From: Cryptomeria japonica
Lineage: Eukaryota > Streptophyta > Pinopsida > Cupressales > Cupressaceae
Direction: 5' to 3'
Assembly (NCBI RefSeq): GCF_030272615.1
Contig: NC_081405.1
Location: 654,124,920 to 654,188,919, forward strand
Length of the DNA stretch: 64,000 bases
The translations under genes and the position numbers were made by a program. The stretch's first letter is position 1. Each line of letters opens with the position of its first letter. Under the pieces are notes generated by a model, which was not told where the DNA came from, did no database searches, and worked only from the letters and a program-made list of their open reading frames with translations. This document shows positions 33,733 through 46,219 of this stretch, piece after piece.

Positions 33733-35388
33733 TGTGGGAGAAAAAGCGAGACTAGGTTATCATGTCCTAATCCTACCTCTTGTCACACATTACGGAATAC
33801 GAAAGAGCCTAGAGGTATCGCACAATTGGCTACTTCTTTTTGTGAAAGAGAGAGCCACGGGCTACCTATTAGGGTTTCTATTCCTTTGTTGTAATTGAAA
33901 GGTAAGATTATGCAAGTCCAATTCCTAACCCTAAAATGCAAGTATGAGCTAACAACAAGATTGCAGAATTGAACTTAAACAATGGAAAGCTGTAAACACA
34001 AGGATAAAACAAGAATGCAGATGCATACCTGGAGTCAAAGTTTGACTGAAAATGTTCGGGACGGGGGCGCGGGCGCCACTGTCCTGATTCTATCCTGGAA
34101 CTGCACCTGAAACTGCTGTTTTGCACTCTAGAAAATTGTCTGAAATGCTATCTGTCAGGAGGACCAGGGCGCCCAGTGCCTCTATCCCAGGGACCAGGGT
34201 GCCTAGCGCCCCTGTCCTGGCAGGACCAGGGCGCCCCACGCCCCTGTCCTAGTATTCTGCTCTGCAATTTGAAGTGGGGTGCTATCTCGACCTTCTTTTC
34301 CCAGATCTGTAACCTGCGGCATCGTCCGAGTCCCGAAACCTGCACTTATATCTAAAAAAGGTGTTTGGGTGGCTATATAGGGTTTTGCCTTAGTCAAACC
34401 CCCGCTTCGGTGATTTCCACCTCCACAAATAGCCAAGTTGTATTGTAAAAGTAATGTGTGTGCAGACCTTGTGTGTGTGCAAGATCTAAAATGCAAGTAA
34501 GCAAACTAGAGCAACCTAGAAAGTAAACCCTAATTGCTTGTCAATGATAATGTAAATGCTCTAAATCAAGATGCAAAGTGATCTAAAGCATGAATAAAAG
34601 AGATATTGAAGCTTATGCAAAGACATGAAAACAACATGAAATCATACCCAACCCCCAAGGGAGGGGTACAAGCCAATCTTCAGTCGGTAATCTCCTATTG
34701 TTCTTCAATGTCTTCCAAGCCCTAAATGGATGAATGGAATTGATAAATGCTTGATAGAGGGATGTTGAATGTTGTTGAAGTCTTCAAAGATCTGCTCTTT
34801 CGTTGCATATGAGGTTCCTGAAAACAAAATTCCGATCCCTTCAAATGAAGAAAGAGAGCTCTTATGTATGAAACCCTAGGTCTCAATTCCAACTTTTGGC
34901 CGACCTAGAGATTGAATATCCCACCAATTTCTTGGGGTTAAGCTTTATTTTATGATTGAATCGCGCTCCTAAAATTTTGGGAAAAATGTCCGGGACCGTG
35001 TGCACTCTGGGCGCCACGGTCCTGACAACTTTTCACCAAATTTTCAGGGCCGTCAGATATGATGATTTTAGAGAGAATCCTGAAGTTACAGGTGATTTCG
35101 AGATGTTTTGACCCCCGAAATCAAGCCCCCAAGCTCAGAATAGGGCCTAATTAGGGTTTTTGATTAAGTGATGTATTGGAGGAATAAAATGAAAGGGGCA
35201 CACTTTAATGAAAGGGTCGGACTTTATGATGTGGAAAATGATGAAATAGAACCTTTAGACCTAATTAATTTGATTAATTAAGTGCTAAAGGGGAAATGTA
35301 ATGCAAAATGCAACTGCGCCAAGGCGGGTGCTAAACTAGGTGTTAAATTGTACTGCTTTAGCAAGTGTGTACAATTTATGATGTTACA
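33733..35388 (-). repeat. 5' LTR of F
   Basis: 1,656 bp, the same length as the 3' copy. GC-rich tandem array at 34159-34251. Confidence 0.93.
34373..34380 (-). promoter_or_regulatory. TATA-like box in the F 5' LTR
   Basis: CTATATAG on the minus strand, upstream of the polyprotein, conserved in the other LTR at 23381-23388. Confidence 0.45.
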
Positions 35389-35393
35389 GTTGT

Positions 35394-36555
35394 TAAGCCC
35401 TCAAAGGATTTTCCTTTAGTTAGATGAAGAGTCTCCTGCTAGTGGAGTGTTACTTTGTTCTACCGGTGGAGGAGTATTCACATCAACATTCTGATCTGAC
35501 TTTCTAATCCATTGTTTTGAAAATTCTTGCTTTACCTCTTCAAACTTTTCTTTACCTTTCAAACTAGGACCTTTGTCATTTGCCAGTGAGGTCTTGCTTC
35601 TACAAAATTTAGCAATGTGTCCAATCTTGTTACAAGCATAACAAGTCACATTGTTTTTCTAGAGAGCTTTCCCATATTCTATGCCAGTATGTGTTCTGCA
35701 TTGATTAGATAAATGCCCAAATCTTCCAGAAACATAACATCTTACATTCATTCTGCAATTTTCTGAATTATGACCAACTTTGTTGCATTTAGAGCATTGT
35801 CCGGTGGGTGTATTGGTGTTTTGATGATTTCTAGATCTACATTGATTTGCTCTATGACCATACTTGTTACAGTTAAAGCATTTTCCATTAAATTTGTAAG
35901 TAGTAGGTTGTCTTACCAGTTTGCTTTGATCATGATTGTTTGTAGTACCATAGATTTCACCAACTTCAAAGCCAAGCCCATTTGTATCATCATTAGGTTT
36001 CTGATTCTTTAGCATGTCACCAAGTTCTTCTGAGATTTTCTTGAATTTTTCTTTGTGATGATTTGCAGCAGTTAGTTCACTTTCCAAGATTCCTATGTGT
36101 CCTATGAGTTCAGTTCTGTCATTTTGTGTGTGCATTAAATCTGTCTTCAACATATCATTTTCATGACTAAGTCTTGTGTTCTCATTTCCAACATCATTTA
36201 GTCTTTTGGCCAAGTCTTCTTCATTCTTCTTCCTATCTTCAATTTCTTTATAAAATCTCATATTCATATCCTACATCTCATTCCATGTTGTACTGATCTC
36301 TTGTCTTAGCTTGTTTACCAGATCATTAAGAGTTTCCTTTTCATCATTCTCATCCTGCATCTTTTCACAAAGTTCTCTTCTCTTATTTCTTGCAATGGTA
36401 ATATTTTCTTGAAGCGCTTGAATAATGTCCTGAGTAGCCTTCAGATTATCTTCAAGTTTGATATTCTTCAACTTTTCTGCATCATAGTCTAAAAGAGTTG
36501 TTTCCAATTGTTTCTTCAAGTTTTCCATCTCTACCAGTGTCAAGATCTTCCTCAA
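35394..36555 (-). pseudogene. gag: Gag of E: coiled coil plus zinc knuckles, no UBN2
   Basis: It begins close to the primer binding site; the first ATG is 36528 (MENLKKQLETTLLDYDAEKL). A coiled coil fills about 36528-35990. Zinc knuckles follow: CFNCNKYGHRANQC, CSKCNKVGHNSENC, a degenerate CYVSGRFGHLSNQC, and CYACNKIGHIAKFC (35649 frame). Stops near 36268 and 35657 break it. The UBN2 domain that opens the gag of A is absent. The tail reads into the F insertion at 35393 and resumes left of 22734. It would bind element RNA through the zinc knuckles. Confidence 0.8.
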
Positions 36556-36585
36556 GCTATTAGACTTCTAAAAATAGAGGACCAA

Positions 36586-36597
36586 GCTTTGATACCA
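36586..36597 (-). promoter_or_regulatory. Primer binding site of E
   Basis: Minus strand TGGTATCAAAGC, one base different from the usual TGGTATCAGAGC. Confidence 0.8.
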
Positions 36598-36599
36598 AT

Positions 36600-37386
36600 T
36601 GTTAGGATTCCCAAAGATACTGAGACGGGGGGGTGAATCAGTATCTAACCGGTTTAAAGATTTACTTGATTTAAAACATGTAAAGCATATCAATACAGTG
36701 TACCGGTAAATCAAAAGTAATGCAGTAAATAAGAAAAACAATAACCACATGAAGAGAACACCATAACACAGTAGTTTAACGAGGAAAGACGGTGTGGGAA
36801 AAACCTTGGTGGGATTTGTGACCCACAATATTCACTTACTGGCCAATAAGGGAATATTACTACTACAATAGGGGCCTACACATGCAGGAAGGCCAATTGC
36901 CTAGATCTCACTACTCAATTACAAAAGGAAGTCACACTAACTTACAAAAATGGATTATAATAATCCAATGTCTTGTACTGCTTCAAAATAGCATCTTCTA
37001 TGCTAGACCCAGTACCAGTTTTAGCTCTACTGCATACATAAACCCTTAACCTAAAATTTGCATATTAGGTCTGCATTATTTTGCCTATCCTTAGTTACCA
37101 AATGTTCTGTAATGATCTCATACATATATGAGTCATCTTACAACTCGCCATGTCGGCTTACAATGATTTTAAAATTAATTACAAAATATATTACAAATAA
37201 AATTCCTGTCGGCCTGGGTGCTGGTATCCTTTCTTTCACTGTCGGTGTTCTATTTGCCAGTGTAGAGTTTGTCGTTGCCGGTGCCGGTATAATTGTCTTG
37301 CTGGTATCATATGATTCTAAGGTTTCCATCAATGAAAAAACCTTCAATCACCTACAATTTCTCATTAGAGTGTGCATTTGCCAACA
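36600..37386 (-). repeat. 5' LTR of E
   Basis: 787 bp. On the minus strand it starts TGTTGGCAAATGCACACTC and ends GGGAATCCTAACA. It carries the C-rich tail, the U5 GGTTTTTCCCACACC block, and many CCGGT/GCCGGT words. Confidence 0.9.
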
Positions 37387-39134
37387 CGAGTAGCTGAAGT
37401 CTCCTTCTTCGCATGAAGAAAATGCCTTTGTTCTTGTCAATGATTTCAAACAATTTTGAATTAGAGACATCTGGAAAGTATTGAGCAAAAAATTTCTACC
37501 TGATGTCTTGCTCTTTTTCAATGGAAATGAGTCATTTGTTGTCCAAAGAATCAAATAAAGATTTAGAAGTAACTGATTTAATTTTAGAAGGTGACCGATC
37601 ATTAATAAATAGATATTTAATAAGTTCTTGTTCAACATCCTCCTTTTCACTATCATTGAAGTCATCAAAATAATCTTTTAAATCATCAAGAACTTTTCTT
37701 CTAATATTCTTTATGGTCCTTTGACAATGTGTCATAGGTTTGTAAGAAGAAATATCTATATTTATCAGTGCAGAGGTTGCTGGTACATTACTAGTTGACT
37801 TCATCTTCTTGGTAGACTTCCTTGTCTTCTTTACTTCTACCTCTGGTTAAGAGTCTTTTGGATCTGGTGAGTTATTCCTGGTTTTCCTCTTCCATTCGAA
37901 TAACTTTGCCAAAATAGCCTCCGGTTTCTTTTTAGCATGTGACCTTTTGGTCACTTTAGGACTAGTAGCAGATGTAACCGGTGTCGATGCTGATGGCACT
38001 GCTTTACCTTTTTTCTGCTTTGGTACCTTAGTAGGTTTGATCATCTCTAAATAAGTACCGGTCCTCTTCTTCTTGGGTTCTAGTGGTGAATCTAGTAGGG
38101 TAGAGGCATACCCTATCAATATATCGTTTACCACTTCATAGCCCATAGGCCCAACTACATATTTTTTGGGTTCGACTACTTCCATTATTTAGTGATCTAT
38201 TTTGATGGTGAAATAGATGTCATATTCATATTTCTTAACTAAATCACCAGATATTCTCATTCTCTGGTTCATATTTAGCTTGAATTCATCAAAATACCTG
38301 TTCAGAGTCTCCGGATATGCAATTCCTACTACTTGCAGACTCTCCTTCATTTGTCTGGAAACCGGTAGGTCCATTGACCATTGAACATCACTGACTCCAG
38401 GAAAATATCCTTGAAAGTAGAAAAATAAACCAACAAGTAGTTGACCAAATGTAAACCTCTAAGTTTTCCTAGATTTGATCGACTTCAGGTTATCTATGAG
38501 TTGTTTCTACATACAGGTACATAAGTCACATTCTACATTTTCCTTTATCATCCTGTAAGTGGCATGCACTGCAGCTGAAGGAACAGAATTCATTCTGCTA
38601 GCATAGAATATTCTATACCCAATTACCATACATGCATATTTCACCAAATCATCTCTGATGGTGTTGACCATCATTGCTCGTTGGTCACTCATAGAACCAA
38701 TGAGCTCTGTTACTTTGGTTTTGAGGATCTTTCAAAGAACAGGGACTTCCCCAACATTGCAGAATTCGGTCACGACATGAATTGTCATCAGTTCATTAAA
38801 GATACATCTTGTCACCGTGAACCCTACTAAGGATGATCCTGATGTGTTCCTCTATAAATTCTTCAAGAAATTATACTGCATTATGCAATTTCTTCTTCTC
38901 TATTATGCAATATTCAGGTTTAATCTTTTTATCCTCTCCACATAACAGACTCAATTGGGAGTGAATTACTAGGGACCATGGGTCTTCTAGTTTACAATCA
39001 ATATATCCTGAAACATCACCTTTGACAATGACTCTGATGGGAATTTGAGATAGGGCATTATGTCTCATCTTAAGAAATTCAGGTGTATCCTCAGGTTCAG
39101 TAGAACTAGAGGGGATATTAGATATAGATGCCAT
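37387..39134 (-). pseudogene. ORF2 of B, N-terminal part
   Basis: ATG 39134 (MASISNIPSSSTEPEDTPEF). The minus strand continues in broken frames: KYACMVIGYRIFYASRMN, FFYFQGYFPGVSDVQWS, MNQRMRISGDLVKKYEYDIY, then MEVVEPKKYVVGPMGYEV and a basic linker KVPKQKKGKA, up to the E insertion at 37386. The segments follow the same order as in H (MRQRERISKNIVEKYSTDI, MEVVEPKKIWITELGYEV). Stops and frameshifts are frequent. Unknown function. Confidence 0.68.
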
Positions 39135-39678
39135 ATCAAACGGATTCCAAATGATAAGAATGTTTCAATGAGAAATACCTTTACTCTTCGAACTTAGGGT
39201 TTGCCGATGTCGAGAAAAACACACTTATCTAGATGCTTGATTACCACTTTGACTTTCACATTGATAGCACGAAGTGGCTGCAAGATCTTGTACAAGATTT
39301 CTTTTTGAATTCTTTTGAATGCAAGATGAATCACTCTGGTTGCACTGCTCAGGCTAAAAAAAATCTTCTCTGAAAATAGGTAAGTAGAAATGATGACAAA
39401 AGCCACTTTTAAACATGCTCCAACCTACCATAATAAATGCATCACTATTAGGGTTCAAACCCTAATTTTACCTTTTACCACTTCAATTCTTATGTTAGTT
39501 GACAAGTAACAAATAACAATAAAAGTGCTTTACCGATATACTCCAAGGGTTTCAAAATATTTCTACCGATATGTTCCCCCTAAGCCTTTTGAAGCTTAGT
39601 TTGCTAGTTTAGGGATTTCCACACTTGGTGCAGAAACTGGTACATCATGTGGCTTGTCTTTAGATTTCTTTTTCCAGG
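39135..39678 (-). other. End of B gag and spacer before ORF2
   Basis: After the G insertion the gag frame continues WKKKSKDKPHDVPVSAPSVE from 39678 and ends near 39565. The rest, about 430 bases to the ORF2 start, shows no coding signal. Spacers of similar size separate gag and ORF2 in E and H. Confidence 0.55.
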
Positions 39679-39982
39679 TGTAGATATCTAAAAATGGTCA
39701 ACGCTTGCGGAGTCATACTTTAACATTGGCGCATTGCCTTATTTTAGGGTTTTTACATCGCATTAACATTTCTTCTATGTTGTGCACTTGGTCTTTATCA
39801 TTTGCGAGCATCGAGTCCTTCTTTTGCATTCTTCATATGTCTCGCTTTTGAATTTGGTCTTGTCGATAACAATCTTCAGTCATGATTTTGGTTGATCTTA
39901 TCCTGTCGCATCAATATGCATGCTCATTTGTCATATTTTGAAATCGTCAATCCTAATCGATGATAGAATTAGGGTTTTGTCC

Positions 39983-40140
39983 TCTTGTCAATCTTGTCAA
40001 TTTTGCGATTGATTTGTCATCGATCATTGTACTTGTCAATCTTGTCATCTTGCGATCGATTCGTCATCAATCCTTGTCCTTGTCGATCTTGTCATTTTGC
40101 GATCGGTTTGTCATCGATCATCGTCCTTCTCAATCATGTC
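39983..40140 (+). repeat. Tandem repeats of about 48 bp in the G LTR
   Basis: Three imperfect units starting CTTGTCAATCTTGTCA at 39983, 40032 and 40079, each with a TTGCGATCG core. The array recurs in the 3' LTR near 53438-53597. Confidence 0.7.
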
Positions 40141-40760
40141 AATTTGGATCAATTAGTCATTGTTCCTTGTCAATTGGTTCATTTATCAATCAAATCGTTT
40201 GTCAACATTGGTCCTTTGTTAATCAGAATCATGATCGAATTGACATCAATTATCTTTTGTCAAGACCTAATTGTTGTCCTTGCATTTCTAATTCATCTTC
40301 TAAGGTTTTATGATTTATTCATTTAATCTTGTTTGTCATTTTCCCTCTAGGTTAAATAATTTATTTATTTATCCTAAGTCTTCTTGTCACAGTTAAATAT
40401 TTATTTAATTGGCTAACTAATTCCTCCTCTCTTTGTGAATTAATTAATGAATGAAAAATTATTAATTAATTTACCTAATTTTCCAATTTACTAATTTCTC
40501 CTAATTCCTAATTTTCTAGTTTTCATCAATTTTTGAATTTCCTAATTTCTAATTCATCTAATTTTCTATTTTCTCTAATATTTATCCTAATTTCATGGGA
40601 ATGACATAGCAAATTTGTCATAATTTGTCATAATTTGTCAATCAATCAATTTTGCATAGCAACCTTGTCAATTTTGTCATAATTTGTCATATTTGTCATT
40701 CTTGATTTGAAATTTCCTTTCAAATCTCTTCATACTAATCTGGTCATTTCTCCAATTTGT

Positions 40761-40770
40761 CTATAAATTG
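40761..40770 (+). promoter_or_regulatory. TATA-like box in the G LTR
   Basis: CTATAAATTG, conserved at 54199-54208 in the 3' LTR, about 330 bases before the LTR end. Confidence 0.5.
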
Positions 40771-41099
40771 GATGAATTTCTTCAATAAAAGGATCCCCAA
40801 ATCAATCACGCTTCTAGTATTCTTGCGCTACCGTCTTGTCAATCTTGCTTTCACATTATGCTTATGCACTTGAATGTGAGATCCACAAAACAAAGAAATT
40901 TGAAGGAGAAAAAAGGACAATGGAGAATCATGGAGGAGACATCCACATTTGTGATGGTTTGCATTTGAATTGAATGTTTTATTTCCATATCTCTATTGAA
41001 TGTTTGTAGGTTTTGTTATCATTGCAATCTGGTTTTGTGATTAAGCTAGGCTAATGTTTATATTGCTTTGATGATTTCTAGATTGCTATCTACATTAAT

Positions 41100-41117
41100 T
41101 GGTGAACCCGATGTGAA
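41100..41117 (+). promoter_or_regulatory. Primer binding site of G
   Basis: TGGTGAACCCGATGTGAA, identical to F, five bases after the LTR. Confidence 0.75.
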
Positions 41118-43281
41118 CTAACCATTTAACCATTTTTTGAATGCCTTTTGAGCTGATTTGCAGGTAAAAACCCAAGAAACAGGGCAACTCAGGGCTTTTT
41201 GGGCACTTTTACGCCTGTGTCAAAGGGATCTGTGCCTGTGTCAAGGGATCTGTGCCTGTGTCAATGCATTTTGTGCATGTGTCAAAGGGATCTATGCCTA
41301 TTTCAATGCATTCTACACCTATGTCAATGCATTCTATGCCTGTGTCAAGACATTCTGCGCCTGTGTAAGGCCAGAAACAGAGGTGAAAATCAGTATTTTT
41401 ACTTGCAAATTACTTTGTTTTGCATTCTATTCTGGTATTCAGGTTTTCTTTGGTACTGATTCTCTGTGCAGCACCTTGGCATTATGCATGGTGAAGACAA
41501 AAATGAAACTACTAACAAATTTTATGCAGGTTCGCTAGTCAAAGACCAAGCAAATCAAACTTCTAACTTAGTGATTTTGCAAGTTGCCTTGTATTCCAAC
41601 CGAACTTTGTGTTTGTAATTCATAATTAGGCACCTAGTATGTTTGCTAAGTAGGATGGAATGAACATGTGTTTACTTTTTTTGTCGAGTTTGACATTGGA
41701 GTAGGAGAGTATGCTCTCATCCTTCTTAGGGTGATCAGAAATCCAAATCTTCGATACCATTCTCATGTTTTGGATTGTTTGTTACCTTTAGAGGGCCTGC
41801 CTTCCCGACCATTTGCTTTCTTTTGCAAGAAAGTGACAATCGTGAGAAGGGAATGACCCAAAGTGAGCACAACTAGAGTACCTTGGCATTCTAACTCACT
41901 ATAAATAAATACCTGATGGGCGAAAGCTTTGAAGGAAGGGTTACGTGGGAATTGTAGTTACTTGGGAAGTGATGACCCTTGCACTCTTTCTCATATCAGC
42001 ATCTAAGTAGGGCCTCATGGTCTAAATTGTGCTTGCGTGACTACATTTGTTTGGTATCTTGGTGGACTTATGTCTCAATCATGCTTGCATGATAGCTTAA
42101 CAAAAATCCTTATTAAACACCTTGTATTTAGAGGCCAAAAATCCTTCTAGTTGCTTGAGAAGGAGGAGTTCGGATACTTGGAAGAGATACTAAGTTCACC
42201 AAGGGGAGATTTCCATGGGGACTAATGCTTGGCTGCCCTGAGAAGTGACTGCCATGGAGGGGAGCCTATGGGGTCGAGCATCTATGTATTCTCCTTGAAT
42301 CTCATAATGAGTCTACCTCTCAAGTACCTACTGTCCTTACCTACCATAAGAAATGTGTGAATGAGCATGATTCTTTTGAGTCTAACTTAAAATATCTTGT
42401 CTTCTTTTCTTGTCAAAAGTTGAGTTGTGTCTCATTTCAAAAATAAGACAAATTGATTCAAAACAAGGTTAAACACAGGAGTATTTCATTCAACAAAAGT
42501 TCAAAAAACACCTTCAAACATGGTTGTCAAACATTTTTCAAAATCTTGTCTCAACATTCATGTCACTTAGATTTAGGTTCATCCTAGGTTTGCATTTTGC
42601 AAATCCATTGTCAACTACCAAGGTTAAGTTTCACTTAGGTCATACTCCTTTGCATATCAATAAAGGTCATCCATTTGCATGTGTCCTCTTGCATTAGAGT
42701 AATACCATTTCATAATTCAACCTTAGGTTTTGCCTTAGGTTGACATTGTCATACATTTGCATTTGCATCGTTGTCCTCATAACATTAGGTCACATTTGCA
42801 TACCCTAGGTCCCTTCATTAAGCTTAGGTCATTATCATATCATATTAAGGTGATTTGCATAGTAATTGTCCCTTTGCATATAGTGTCAAAACTAGGTTTT
42901 GTCATACTTGAGTAATCCAAGTCTTTGATAAACCCTAAGTCATTGTTAGGAGGTCTAGACCTTATCAAACTTTTTTTTTTTTTTTCATCCATGTCATTTG
43001 GTCAAACCTAGCTTAGTATCCAAGCATATAGGGGAGACATGGTCATTTTGTCCTTTTGTCACTTGGTCCTTTTGTCCTTTGAGGTCTAGACATCATTTCA
43101 ATTTCCTAAGGGCATCTTTCTTAGATTGCATTCCAAAAAGTTTGTCAAAATATTGAAAAACAACAAAAACATAGGTTGCATTCTTGCCATAGATTGTATT
43201 CTCATCTATTTAGTTTGCATTTAGTTGCATATCATATATTATCCTTGAAAAATTCCAAAAATATTGCATTTGCATAGTGAC
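41118..43281 (+). other. Long leader of G
   Basis: 2.2 kb without a convincing gene. It contains a 21-bp tandem array (41214-41370), irregular repeats of TTTGCAT and CTTAGGTCAT words (42560-42960), and a T-tract at 42970-42985. Long leaders are usual in Tat elements. Confidence 0.6.
41214..41370 (+). repeat. 21-bp tandem array in the G leader
   Basis: Seven imperfect copies of CCTGTGTCAATGCATTCTGTG (one is 20 bp). Copies alternate between an AAGGGATCTGTG and an ATGCATTCT form. Confidence 0.75.
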
Positions 43282-44830
43282 ATGCCTGTTGAAACAAGGT
43301 CAAAAACTAAGAAGATGGGCGAACCAACATATCAACCCATTGAAAACATATCAAAATCACAGTTGCAACCTAGTCAATCATTATAAATTGAAGGTTTGTC
43401 AAACACATCATTACCACCATATGGATTGGTTCAACTTGGACCACCTCCATTATATGAACCAGTGTTTGTACCCATGAAACCTGGATATGCAAGTGTTCCA
43501 CCAACACCAAGAGGAAATTCACCTTTCGACTGGAATCAACCGAACTTGCAACATGAAATTCAAACATTACATGAGGAACAAACTCTTTCACAAGGATTTG
43601 GTTTAGATCAAGGCATTCAATAAGAAATAAATCCAAATATTTTACCAGATTCTTCATCAGATTCTGATGCTTCTGATGATGTTGATATGTTCCTTCAAGA
43701 TCCAAAGTTGACAAAAAAGATGGATAAATTCTTGAACAAGGTCTTTAAGATGTTCCCACAAAAATATCTTGACATGATGAGTAATGTGACCTCCTCAAGT
43801 GAGCAAATCAATGTGCAAAAACAACAAGGCAGTGAGCTGTTAAGTTTCTCTCCACATCCAAATGAAGAAAATGTGCAACAAGAAACTCAACCTACCTTGA
43901 TGAGTAAACGTGCTTCAAAGGCATTGACAATGACTATTCCTCAAAAGTCACCATTTGAAACAATAAATAATCCGTTATTTAATACAACACCTGTAACACA
44001 AGATCAAATGAGGACCACACAAATATTGACAACTGTCCCTCAACAAGAAGTGGTTCCTTGCGTGCATAAAATTGGATCAAAATCTAAGATGCAAGAAAGC
44101 TTTACGACTGGAATGCCTGATCTCACCAATGTCCAAAAAAATTCCACAATGCAACAAAGTTCCTATGTCCCATTAAGTTCAATATATTTGCCAAATACTC
44201 AAGTACCTGTTATGCAAACTATTGTGACAGATCCTTCGATAATGGTGACACAAAGAGCTACAGATAGTGGTTTGCACCAATAGAAAATGTTGCAACAATT
44301 GAGTAATACACAAAAGGTACAATCAAATGTGCAAACAAACAATGCACAACAACAAAAATATCGCATTCGACAACAAGTTGCAATGCCTTCTGCCCCATTA
44401 CAAGTTAATGCAAACTTGCAACCACCACAATGGATTGGACAAACAACACAGCAAGTTAATGCAAGTGCCATACCCCATCTTAAGGAGAAACAACGAAAAC
44501 CTCCCAAACAAAGTTTTTTGCAAATGATGGGATTTACATCAAGACAACAACAATTGGCACAAAGTTAGCAAATTTCGATTCGTCAACATCAACAACAACA
44601 TGTGCCTCAATATGTGCCAAGACAAACAAGTTATCATACTTCACAACCGCAATTGACGTCTGTACAATATCAACAACACCCTCAATTGTAATATCAACCT
44701 AGGCTACAAATGATGATTCCACCACAAGAAGCATAGCAACAAGGTCAATATCAAGGCATGGCACAACCACCACAAAAAGAGGTGTACCAAGAACATTATA
44801 TGCCAGAGACACCAAAAGACAGCAATTTTA
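43282..44830 (+). pseudogene. gag: Gag N-terminal part of G, Gln-rich
   Basis: ATG 43282 gives MPVETRSKTKKMGEPTYQP. One frame continues to about 44830 with at least six stops, several at positions inside Gln-rich stretches such as LHQ*KMLQQL. The region is hydrophilic and glutamine-rich with no recognised fold. A frameshift between 44830 and 44885 separates it from the capsid part. It is probably the N-terminal extension of Gag. Confidence 0.65.
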
Positions 44831-44884
44831 GAGCATCAGCAACCGATGGGAAATAGGATTTATCAACAAAGTGTACACCCAAGA

Positions 44885-46219
44885 GTAAATGATGAACTTC
44901 CAATATCTTCACTACCTAACGCATTTGCACAACAGCTTGAGAAGTTGCAATGACAAGTTGATGCATTGGAAACCAAAGGAACAAAGAATTTGTACACAGA
45001 TCAAGATTTATGTTCTAATCCATTTGACAAGAGCTTGTACATGCCTCCCTTCCCTAAGCATTTTGAGGCACCTAATTTTGAGAAATATAAAGGGAATGGC
45101 AATCCAAAGGACCATATTCAAGTATTTTTCATGCCATGTACTGAAGTGAGTTATGAGTAAACATATTTAATGCGCTTGTTCGCACAAAGTCTCACCGGAC
45201 AAGCCATGGATTGGTATTTGCATCTGCCAGGGAATATAAAGACTTGGTCAGAATTGGCTCAAAATTTTATATCTCACTTTGCATTCAACATTGATAGTGA
45301 CGTGACCATGTCAGATTTATGCAACACCAAGCAAAAGCAAGGTGAACCATTAGTGACTTTCTTGCAATGATGGCAAAGATTGTATAGTCCTTCTTCCCTA
45401 GATATACTTGAAGAACAACAAGTGAACTTATTTATTCAAAATTTGGTCCCAGAAATGATGTATGAACTCAAATTGAAAAGTCCCAGTACCATTGAGAAAC
45501 TCATTAAGAAAGGGATGAACATTGAAACTTCTCTTGTAGCTAAGGGAATCATTAAGCTCAACAAAGACATTGACAACACAAACAATTCAGGGGATAGAAA
45601 TAGATTTTGGTACAAAAACAAGAATTTCACTAATGATGGAGTTGTTGATGCAAAAGCGGTGAATGCAAATCAACCCCCGTTCACAATCAAGAAATTGAGT
45701 GCTCCTAATATGTCAATTATGGAACAAAATCAAACACCAGCAAGCAATGTTACTCAACAATACACTCAACAATATAATCAACAACAAGGTTAGCAACAAA
45801 ATCAGCAACGAAAACCTTTCCAATCAAGGGATGGACCTCCTCGACAATTTACACCATTGGGAGAGCCTATTGAGTCAGTAATGAAACAATTAATACAAGC
45901 AAAATTTATCAAGTTACCAGATATCAAGGCAGAACCATTGGTAAAGCTGCATTGGTGGAATCATAATGCATATTGTGAATACCATCGGTCAAAAGGACAT
46001 AAAACTGCATCATGTTTTCAATTGAAACATATGATTCAAGACTTGTTAGAGCAAGGGGTAATTGAGGTAGATCCGCCCGACATGACCTCTAACACTGATC
46101 ATACAATTTTCAAAACTCCTTTGCTTGATCATGACAAGGGTAAAGCATCTTCTTCAAACTCTACCCAAACAACAAATTATGCAAATACTGGTTATAACAA
46201 TGTAATCAATTGTTTTTGA
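44885..46219 (+). pseudogene. gag: Gag capsid and nucleocapsid part of G
   Basis: Retrotransposon gag domain: MPPFPKHFEAPNFEKYKGNG, RLFAQSLTGQAMDWYLHLPG, WSELAQNFISHF. A zinc-knuckle-like motif CEYHRSKGHKTASC begins at about 45973. It is of the C-H-H-C form common in Tat gags. In-frame stops lie near 44951, 45158, 45368, 45791 and 46217. The protein would form the particle and bind RNA. Confidence 0.82.

Larger units (their letters stand above)
22741..35388 (-). mobile_element. Element F: Ty3/Gypsy Tat-type element carrying a captured gene
   Basis: 12.65 kb with LTRs of 1,656 bp each. On the minus strand the order is 5' LTR (35388-33733), primer binding site, long polyprotein frame (33565-28019: protease, RT, two RNase H, integrase), then an antisense plant mobile domain gene (25018-27419, plus strand), polypurine tract and 3' LTR. 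The target duplication is imperfect: GTTGC at 22734-22738 against GTTGT at 35389-35393, with two extra bases TG at the left border. The LTRs look about 97-98% identical by eye, so it is the youngest element here. Confidence 0.9.
18147..37386 (-). mobile_element. Element E: non-autonomous Copia-type element with gag and ORF2, host of F
   Basis: Own sequence is 18147-22740 plus 35394-37386, about 6.6 kb. The target duplication CGAGT is at 18142-18146 and 37387-37391, in the ORF2 of B. On the minus strand the order is 5' LTR, primer binding site, gag with coiled coil and zinc knuckles, F insertion, ORF2, polypurine cluster, 3' LTR. It is the most readable copy of the ORF2 family. No pol is present. 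Confidence 0.92.
39679..41094 (+). repeat. 5' LTR of G
   Basis: From TGTAGATATCTAAAAATGG to GCTATCTACA. It is rich in TTGTCA words: GTCAATCTTGTCAT units at 39983-40140 and TAATTTGTCATAA units at 40613-40700. Confidence 0.92.

Noticed and set aside
41214-41370. CRISPR-like direct repeats
   Set aside because: Units are contiguous without unique spacers, and the DNA is a plant retroelement.
41158-41538. Periodic Cys/Val-rich frame over the 21-bp array in the G leader
   Set aside because: No ATG start; periodicity follows from a 21-bp repeat being a multiple of three.
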